This document shows positions 57,203 to 64,000 of a stretch of DNA of 64,000 nucleotides, piece by piece (positions within the stretch are counted from its first letter, which is position 1; each line of letters starts with the position of its first letter). This stretch comes from Evansella halocellulosilytica. GTDB taxonomy: Bacteria > Bacillota > Bacilli > Bacillales > Salisediminibacteriaceae. Made by a program: the position numbers and the translations under genes. The DNA is taken from assembly GCF_002335745.1 (NCBI RefSeq), contig NZ_NIST01000001.1:4562131-4626130 (forward strand), in the 5' to 3' direction. The notes beneath the pieces were generated by a model, which searched no databases, was not told where the DNA came from, and was given only the letters and a program-made list of their open reading frames with translations.

Positions 57203-57238
57203 TATTTAAGGAAATTAGCTGTAAGTATTCCTTAAATA
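57203..57238. promoter_or_regulatory. Perfect 11-bp inverted repeat between divergent M20 genes
   Basis: TATTTAAGGAA (57203-57213) and TTCCTTAAATA (57228-57238) are exact complements with a 14-bp spacer. The centres of the arms are 25 bp apart, over two helical turns. It lies between the operon start (57175) and the divergent gene (57333), where one bound dimer or tetramer could control both. I infer an operator. Confidence 0.55.
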
Positions 57239-57332
57239 TGATAGTATTTACTATAATTCAATCAAAATATTTTGTCAATTTTAAATATTCCGAATGTGTT
57301 CAGCACTTTAATGGATGAAAGGATTGATTTAC

Positions 57333-58457
57333 GTGAGTATCATTAAAGAATATTTAGAAGAGCATCAGGAAGAAATGTTAGCAGATTTACATACGTTAGT
57401 TACTGCTGAATCACCATCTAATCAGAAAGAACTCGTAGATCATTGTGGTCAAACGTTACAAATCATGGCAAAACAATTAATTGGAGGCGACCTCGAAGTC
57501 TTTGAACAAGCGGAACGTGGTGACCATTTTAAAGTTACCGTAGGGAATGGGGACAAACGCGTTTTAGTTTGTGCGCACTTTGATACCGTTTGGGACAAAG
57601 GTCGACTTCCAATAAAAATAGTCGAGAATAAGTTTTTCGGTCCAGGTGCCATTGATATGAAAGGTGGTATTATCCAATCGCTATGGGCAGTCAATGCTCT
57701 TAAAGAAAAAAATGAATTTCCGGATATTGAGCTCGTTTTTCTATTCACTTCTGATGAAGAGCTTGGAAGTCAGAAGTCCAAAAAATTAATTGAACAGGAG
57801 GCACAAAATAGTGATATTGTTTTCATCACTGAACCACCTGTCGCAAAAACAGGTGATTTAAAAACGGCGAGAAAAGGGGTTGGAATCTATAATTTAGAAG
57901 TATACGGAAAAGCATCGCATGCAGGTAATCATCATGAAGATGGTCATAGTGCTGTGTATGAACTTGCTCATCAAATTATCAACCTTGAGAAATTAACGAA
58001 TTATGAAGTAGGAACAACCGTAAATGTTGGCGTAGTGAGCGGTGGAACGAAAAGAAATGTCGTTCCTGATTATGCAGAAGCACTCATCGATTTTCGAGTC
58101 AAAACTGTGGAAGAAGCTGATCGAATTGTTCAAACATTAGAAAGTTTAAAACCTGTTACCGACAATGTGAAGCTCAAAATAACTGGCGAACTCAACCGTC
58201 CACCTATGGTAAAAAGTGAATCCACTCAAGAACTCTTTAACAAAGCTCAAGAAGCAGGACGAGAAGTAGGTTTACATATTGGTGAAAAACTTGTTGGAGG
58301 TGGAAGCGACGGTAATTTTACGGCTATTCTTGGCGTACCGACGTTAGACGGACTCGGAGCGTTAGGGGAAGGTCCACATGCTGAAAATGAACATATTATC
58401 GTTGACGAACTGCCGAAACGCGCAGCCATGTTCGCTCACTTACTTAAAAAAATATAA
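57333..58457 (+). CDS. M20 family carboxypeptidase (CPG2-like)
   Basis: A 374-residue M20A metallopeptidase related to glutamate carboxypeptidase. Metal residues are in CAHFDTVWDKG (His, Asp), GPGAIDMKGGI (Asp), TSDEELGS (Glu pair) and GPHAENEHI (His). No signal peptide. GTG 57333 has AAAGGA 9 bases upstream; an in-frame ATG at 57315 has no RBS. It is the divergent partner of the peptide importer operon. Confidence 0.92.
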   Translation: MSIIKEYLEEHQEEMLADLHTLVTAESPSNQKELVDHCGQTLQIMAKQLIGGDLEVFEQAERGDHFKVTVGNGDKRVLVCAHFDTVWDKGRLPIKIVENKFFGPGAIDMKGGIIQSLWAVNALKEKNEFPDIELVFLFTSDEELGSQKSKKLIEQEAQNSDIVFITEPPVAKTGDLKTARKGVGIYNLEVYGKASHAGNHHEDGHSAVYELAHQIINLEKLTNYEVGTTVNVGVVSGGTKRNVVPDYAEALIDFRVKTVEEADRIVQTLESLKPVTDNVKLKITGELNRPPMVKSESTQELFNKAQEAGREVGLHIGEKLVGGGSDGNFTAILGVPTLDGLGALGEGPHAENEHIIVDELPKRAAMFAHLLKKI

Positions 58458-58597
58458 TGATTAAACGTGATCAATCTATCAATAAGTATCTCTGAGTTGT
58501 GGAAAGTTGTATCTCAGCTCATTTTATCTCATTAAAGGGCTTTTGTTATCAAAGATACTTTATGTTCATTTTTGTCACCATTAGTGAAGTAAGAGCT

Positions 58598-58730
58598 GAT
58601 GTCGCACTTGTGCTTTGGAGTAAAAGCGAGTATTTTTGGAACAATCACCCCAATATAAATTCCTGACAAAAAAAGAAGTGGCTCTCACTAACACGGTGCT
58701 GGCCACTCTTTTATACTGGGTTTTTGTCCC
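58598..58730 (-). repeat. Dispersed repeat family A, copy 3 (inverted)
   Basis: 133 bp, in inverted orientation relative to the copy at 22931-23049. The shared blocks run in order: GGGACAAAA, AGAGTGGCC, GAGAGCCA-TTCTT, CAGGAA-TTA-ATT-GGGTGATT, ACTCGCTT and GCACAAG-GCGACATC. It fills most of the gap between the CPG2-like gene and tyrS, where no gene is seen. Confidence 0.7.
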
Positions 58731-58774
58731 GGCTTCTCTCTTTCATTTATCATTGTAACTTCTAGCGTCTTTTC

Positions 58775-60058
<1,284 letters not shown>

Positions 60059-60159
60059 TCACCTCATATTTTTTGATAGGCTCAGTTATGATTTGGGCTA
60101 GGTGTTATAGTTGTTATTGTATATTACTTCGAACAATTTAACATTCCCATTTAAACAGA

Positions 60160-60440
60160 GCCTGAGAAATAAAAAAACGCCCCTAAACAAAGGGACGAAT
60201 TGATCGCGGTACCACCCTGATTGGAATAGTGAAAGTATTCCCGGCTTTATGAATAACGCTTCATTTGCGTTCTAGCATTCCGTGATACTCGTACAGTATC
60301 ACGAAAGCTTACTAGAAATAGCTCCTTGGGTGTAATTCATTGTTCGCCTATGTTCCGGTTTACAGCGGCCACCGGCTCTCTGAGACAGGGAGACGAAAAT
60401 TACTTCATCCAATTCAACGCCTTCATTTATGTAAGTGTCA
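60160..60440 (-). promoter_or_regulatory. Tyrosine T-box riboswitch of tyrS
   Basis: On the minus strand, the leader carries the T-box AATCAGGGTGGTACCGCG (60205-60222), followed by a terminator (CGTCCCT/AGGGGCG, 60178-60197) and seven T. The upstream stem I shows GAATTACACCC, in which TAC at 60332-60334 is the tyrosine specifier codon. Uncharged tRNA-Tyr should stabilise the antiterminator and turn tyrS on. Confidence 0.93.
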
Positions 60441-60449
60441 TTTTATTTT

Positions 60450-60477
60450 TTTATCATATTTTTATATTTATTGTCAA
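60450..60477 (-). promoter_or_regulatory. tyrS promoter
   Basis: On the minus strand TTGACA (60472-60477) is a perfect -35; the -10 about 16 bases on reads GATAAA, a weaker match. Confidence 0.5.
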
Positions 60478-60526
60478 CTATCTCTTAATATTTATGCGCA
60501 GATGCTATTTATTCATTCTTTTTCTA

Positions 60527-60535
60527 TGCTATAAT
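60527..60535 (+). promoter_or_regulatory. Extended -10 promoter of the penicillin-binding protein gene
   Basis: TGCTATAAT is a consensus extended -10. Only about 25 bases separate it from the start codon, with AGGAGGG in between. No clear -35. Confidence 0.5.
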
Positions 60536-60565
60536 ATTCATGACTTTTTAGGAGGGTTGGCAATT

Positions 60566-63541
60566 ATGAGCGATGAGAAATTTTCATTTCGTAAATTAAT
60601 AAATAGAAAAGAGTCACAAGGTCTTTTAAAAGGTGTCCGAGTCACCTCTAATGTAATTTGGAATTTATTTTTAGTTTTTGCGATTCTCGGCCTTATGACT
60701 GTGTTTTTCGTAGGCGGAGCAGGTGCAGGTTACTTTGCTTCACTTGTTAAAGACGAGCCGATACGGAGCTATGAGGATATGGAACGAGATATATATGATT
60801 ATGAAGAGGCAACAGAAATCTATTTTGCCGATGATGTATACTTAGGTGATTTACCAAGTCCTTTGGAACGGCGAGAAGTTGACTTGGATAACGTTTCTCA
60901 GCACCTCATTGATGCCGTAATTGCTACGGAAGATGAATACTTTTATGAGCATGACGGAATTGTCCCTAAAGCCCTTTTTAGAGCAATTTACCAAGATTTT
61001 TCTAGTGCCGCAACACAAACTGGCGGTAGTACACTGACACAGCAGCTAATAAAAAACCAAATTTTAACGAGTGAAGTCACTCATGACCGTAAAGCTACTG
61101 AAATTTTATTAGCGATGAGACTCGAAAACTTCTTTGAAAAAGATGAAATTTTAGAAGCCTACTTAAACGTTGTACCATTCGGGCGTAATTCATCTGGAAG
61201 ACAAATTGCTGGAGCTCAATCAGCCGCACAAGGAATTTTTGGAGTAGATGTTTCTGAATTGAATATACCACAAGCTGCGTTTATCGCAGGTTTGCCTCAA
61301 AGCCCGTTTGCGTATACTCCCTTTACATCACAAGGACAGCAAAAGGATAGTTTTGATGCAGGGTTAAATCGGATGCAGACGGTGTTAAGCCGGATGAACT
61401 CACGTGGATATATTACAGATGAAGAATACGAGGAAGCACTTACTTATGATATTCAGGAGAATTTAGTTGAACCACAATCATCTAGTTTAGAAGATTATCC
61501 GTTCATTACAGATGAAGTGCGCCGTCGTGCGACGGAAAAATTAGTACACATATTAATGGAAGAAGATGAGATCATTTTAGACGAAATTGAAGATGACGAC
61601 CAAAGACAGCTAATGTACAACCGTTATCGTGAAGAAGCTGAAAGGTCTATACATCGAGATGGATACCGAGTTCATACGACTATTCATAAAGAAATTTATG
61701 ACGCCCACAATGAAATAGTCTCTCAATTTGATTATTTTGGTCCAGATGTCGAAGAGACTGTTGTGAATGAGGAAGGAGAAGAAGAAACTAGGACCTATTT
61801 AGAAGAAACCGCTTCTGTATTACAAGACAATCGGACAGGGAAAATTATTAGTTTTGTTGCTGGACGTGACTATGAGAAGCAAAATTATAACCATGCAACT
61901 CAAGCAACGAGACCAACTGGTTCAACGATGAAGCCATTATTAACGTATGGTGTAGGTTTTGAGACTGGTGTCCTACAGCCAGGATTTATTACTCCTGATG
62001 TTCCAACTAACTATTCGAATGGCGGAGATCCAGTATCAAACTTTGACAACCGCCACATGGGACTAATGACTGCACGAGAAGCGTTACAACGCTCTCGAAA
62101 TACTCCTGCAGTTAGAGAATTTAAAAAGCTTGATCATGCGACTGCTCAAGAAGCGTTAATTAATATGGGATTTGAACCTTACTTTCTTGGTGGTGAACCT
62201 TATGAAGCATCAGCACTAGGTACAATCGATATGACTGTTGAGAGAAATACGAACGCTTTCTCATTATTTGGGAACAATGGTAAGCGTGTCGAAAGTTATA
62301 TGATTGAGCGTATTGAAGACTCAAATGGGAATGTTCTTTTCGAACATGAATCTGAAGAAGTTGAAGTCTTTTCACCGCAAACAAACTATTTAATGATCGA
62401 TATGATGAGAGACGTCTTACGTTCCCCAGGTACAGCGTCCGGCCTCCCGAGCCAATTAAATTTCTCGGCTGACTGGGCAGGAAAAACAGGTACAACCGGA
62501 GGGCCACAAGACTATTGGTTCGTCGGATTTAACCCTAATGTCACGTTAAGTGCATGGATCGGTTATGATAACAATGATCCAATCCGACAGGTAGGTAGCT
62601 ATAATTATGGTCCTCGCTTACAAATGTTATGGGCACGATTAGCAAATGCTACTTATGATATCGATCCAGATTTAATCGCTCCTTCAGAGAGCTTCGAATC
62701 TCCAGGTGGAATTGTTCGCCAATCTATTTGTGGTATTTCTGGAAAACTTCCATCTGACTTATGCCGCGAAGCTGGGTTAGTCACTGAAGATTTATTTAAT
62801 TCACAGTTCGTGCCTACAGAAGTTGATGATAGCCTCGAACGTGTCAACTATGTAAAGGTTAACGATAGTTTGTATAAAGCTTTGGAGTCTACCCCAAGCG
62901 AATTTACGAAAGAAGGGGTATCTGTAAAAGAAGAATACTTTGATTTTGCAGATGGCGGAGATATCTCGGAATATATTCCAGATAGCTGGGATACATTGAT
63001 TCCAGATGAAGAAGCTCCGGATAATGGAAAAACGCCAGATGAGCTTACTTCATTATCAGCATCAAGCAGTTCCATTTCGTGGGATGACCATCATGAAGGT
63101 GACGTAATTGGGTATCGCGTTTATTATTCTCCTTCTGAAGGTTCAAGCTTTAGCCAAGTTGATAGTGTCATTTGGGACGACTCACTAAGTTATTCAGGAA
63201 ATGATGGTGCTTATTATGTGACCGCTGTCGATGTTTCAGGTCGAGAATCTGATCCGAGTGATCAAGTCATTATCGGTGATTATGAAGATTCTTCTGATGA
63301 TGGAAGAGACGACGATGAAGATGAAGACGGAGACAATGACCGTGACGATGACTCTGATAATGACAACGGTAATGGAAACGGCAATGACAATGGAAATGGA
63401 AATGGCAACGGTAATGGAAACGGTAATGGTAATGGCAATGGGACACGCGATGATGAAGATGATCATAACGACGATGATAATAATAATCCGGACCCTGAAG
63501 ATGATACCGATGAACCGAATGACGATAATAACGATGACTGA
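60566..63541 (+). CDS. Class A penicillin-binding protein with FN3 domain and acidic Asn/Gly tail
   Basis: A bifunctional peptidoglycan synthase. From ATG 60566 (AGGAGGG in front) it has 991 residues; the frame is open 80 codons earlier but that part crosses the T-box leader. Order: cytoplasmic N-terminus, membrane anchor (about 32-58), GT51 glycosyltransferase with the catalytic Glu122 in ATEDEYFYEHDG and GGSTLTQQLIKN, then the transpeptidase with Ser453 of STMK, SRN and KTGTTG near 640. A fibronectin type III domain follows at about 828-905. The last 85 residues are Asp/Asn/Gly low complexity with a (GN)n run. The architecture recalls B. subtilis PonA, but the location is different. Confidence 0.94.
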   Translation: MSDEKFSFRKLINRKESQGLLKGVRVTSNVIWNLFLVFAILGLMTVFFVGGAGAGYFASLVKDEPIRSYEDMERDIYDYEEATEIYFADDVYLGDLPSPLERREVDLDNVSQHLIDAVIATEDEYFYEHDGIVPKALFRAIYQDFSSAATQTGGSTLTQQLIKNQILTSEVTHDRKATEILLAMRLENFFEKDEILEAYLNVVPFGRNSSGRQIAGAQSAAQGIFGVDVSELNIPQAAFIAGLPQSPFAYTPFTSQGQQKDSFDAGLNRMQTVLSRMNSRGYITDEEYEEALTYDIQENLVEPQSSSLEDYPFITDEVRRRATEKLVHILMEEDEIILDEIEDDDQRQLMYNRYREEAERSIHRDGYRVHTTIHKEIYDAHNEIVSQFDYFGPDVEETVVNEEGEEETRTYLEETASVLQDNRTGKIISFVAGRDYEKQNYNHATQATRPTGSTMKPLLTYGVGFETGVLQPGFITPDVPTNYSNGGDPVSNFDNRHMGLMTAREALQRSRNTPAVREFKKLDHATAQEALINMGFEPYFLGGEPYEASALGTIDMTVERNTNAFSLFGNNGKRVESYMIERIEDSNGNVLFEHESEEVEVFSPQTNYLMIDMMRDVLRSPGTASGLPSQLNFSADWAGKTGTTGGPQDYWFVGFNPNVTLSAWIGYDNNDPIRQVGSYNYGPRLQMLWARLANATYDIDPDLIAPSESFESPGGIVRQSICGISGKLPSDLCREAGLVTEDLFNSQFVPTEVDDSLERVNYVKVNDSLYKALESTPSEFTKEGVSVKEEYFDFADGGDISEYIPDSWDTLIPDEEAPDNGKTPDELTSLSASSSSISWDDHHEGDVIGYRVYYSPSEGSSFSQVDSVIWDDSLSYSGNDGAYYVTAVDVSGRESDPSDQVIIGDYEDSSDDGRDDDEDEDGDNDRDDDSDNDNGNGNGNDNGNGNGNGNGNGNGNGNGTRDDEDDHNDDDNNNPDPEDDTDEPNDDNNDD

Positions 63542-63583
63542 CGGAAAAGTGTAAATGAATAGAAATACGAGTTATATACTGAA

Positions 63584-63700
63584 AAGCGCAAGGCACCCGC
63601 CTATCGGCGACAAGCGCTGGAGTCCCGACAGGAAGAAGTCCGAACTTAGACTTCAAGTGGCGGGGCGAAGCGACCTCGAGCCGATGGTGCCTGAAGTCTA
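63584..63700. repeat. Intergenic repeat family C
   Basis: GC-rich relative to its surroundings. It starts AAGCGCAAGGCACCCGCC and ends CGATGGTGCCTGAAG, with GGCACC/GGTGCC and CGGC/GCCG complementary ends and an internal AAGTC/GACTT stem. I recognise the AAGCGCAAGGC..CGCCT start as a repeat widespread in Bacillus. Confidence 0.5.
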
Positions 63701-63723
63701 GACATCAATCGAGAGATTGATCA

Positions 63724-63761
63724 GGCTGTTGAGAAAGTTTTCTCAACAGCCTTTTTTTTTT
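63724..63761 (+). terminator. Rho-independent terminator
   Basis: GGCTGTTGAGAAA and TTTCTCAACAGCC (13 of 13), then nine or more T. It lies 180 bases past the penicillin-binding protein gene, after the family C repeat. Confidence 0.85.
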
Positions 63762-63796
63762 AAAGAAAAGTATGATATCTCACGATCTCATCCCTC

Positions 63797-63908
63797 CCGG
63801 CGGACGCTTTCCATGGGGCTTGTCTTCAACTAATTCTGACTCAGCGAAGCATCGTCAGAATGGATTTTCAGACTGCGCTGATCCCATTGGAGTCGCCGCC
63901 TTTCGTTC
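63797..63908. repeat. Intergenic repeat family B, copy 2
   Basis: Begins CGGCGGACGCTTTCCATGGG and ends CCCATTGGAGTCGCCGCC plus TTTC, so the ends are imperfectly complementary, like 26788-26915. An inner stem TTCTGAC/GTCAGAA surrounds a small loop. No ORF. No further gene is seen to the window end. Confidence 0.5.
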
Positions 63909-64000
63909 TTCAATCAACCTAGAACATCCATCGTTTCCTATTTAGAAATGATGGTTATTTTTTCATCAGTTTTATCTGATTATTCAGGTAAATATAGTAT

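Noticed and set aside
60326..60565. 80-codon N-terminal extension of the penicillin-binding protein
   Set aside because: It crosses the tyrS T-box leader and promoter region and has no RBS; ATG 60566 has AGGAGGG and gives a normal N-terminus.
63231..63656. Met/Thr- and His/Tyr-rich ORFs over the end of the PBP gene
   Set aside because: They are alternate frames of the low-complexity acidic tail.

Overview
This window is a chromosomal segment of a low-GC, endospore-forming Bacillaceae species. The evidence is spore genes (ytvI, ytrH/ytrI, ytfJ, an alpha/beta SASP, refZ), Bacillus-type AGGAGG ribosome binding sites, frequent GTG/TTG starts, and a gene order that, from memory, follows the Bacillus subtilis pyk-to-tyrS region closely. 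I see no rRNA, tRNA, CRISPR array, phage or intact insertion sequence. The species cannot be fixed from this window.

Layout. 1-8.3 kb: end of ytvI, fxsA, then central metabolism on the minus strand (pyk, pfkA, accA, accD, a FadR-type GntR regulator, malic enzyme ytsJ). 8.3-16.4 kb: replicative polymerase dnaE, sporulation pair ytrH-ytrI, nanoRNase nrnA, ytpI, CBS/DRTGG protein ytoI. 16.9-22.9 kb: a SurA-N-like lipoprotein behind a structured leader, ytkL, an Xaa-Pro peptidase, a small secreted protein, the atypical SDR ytkK, a 52-aa gene, a universal stress protein and a small hypothetical gene. 23-32.6 kb: an EcsC-family protein, ackA, ytxK, a 21-bp minisatellite, a three-gene cluster of tiny ORFs, tpx, ytfJ-ytfI, yteJ-sppA and a second NAD kinase. 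32.6-46.6 kb: ytcJ-like amidohydrolase, SASP, thiI-cysteine desulfurase, brnQ, ezrA, hisJ, refZ, a free-Met sulfoxide reductase, dgcP and rpsD.

46.7-58.5 kb is the most accessory-looking block. In B. subtilis, as I recall, rpsD and tyrS are close neighbours. Here about 11.8 kb separates them: a methyltransferase, a large one-component-style regulator, a complete Opp/Dpp ABC importer and three M20 metallopeptidases. Two of the peptidases lead the importer operon and the third is divergent from it, across a perfect 11-bp inverted repeat. This reads as a self-contained system for importing and hydrolysing peptides or acyl-amino acids, with its own candidate operator. 58.7-64 kb: tyrS under a tyrosine T-box, then a divergent class A penicillin-binding protein with an FN3 domain and an acidic Asn/Gly tail, then two intergenic repeat elements.

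The clearest regulatory reading is at malic enzyme. A perfect FadR-type operator (TGGTCTGACCA) lies between its -10 box and its RBS, and a FadR/GntR regulator gene lies just downstream. The intergenic space also holds several families of short dispersed repeats, some with MITE-like inverted ends.
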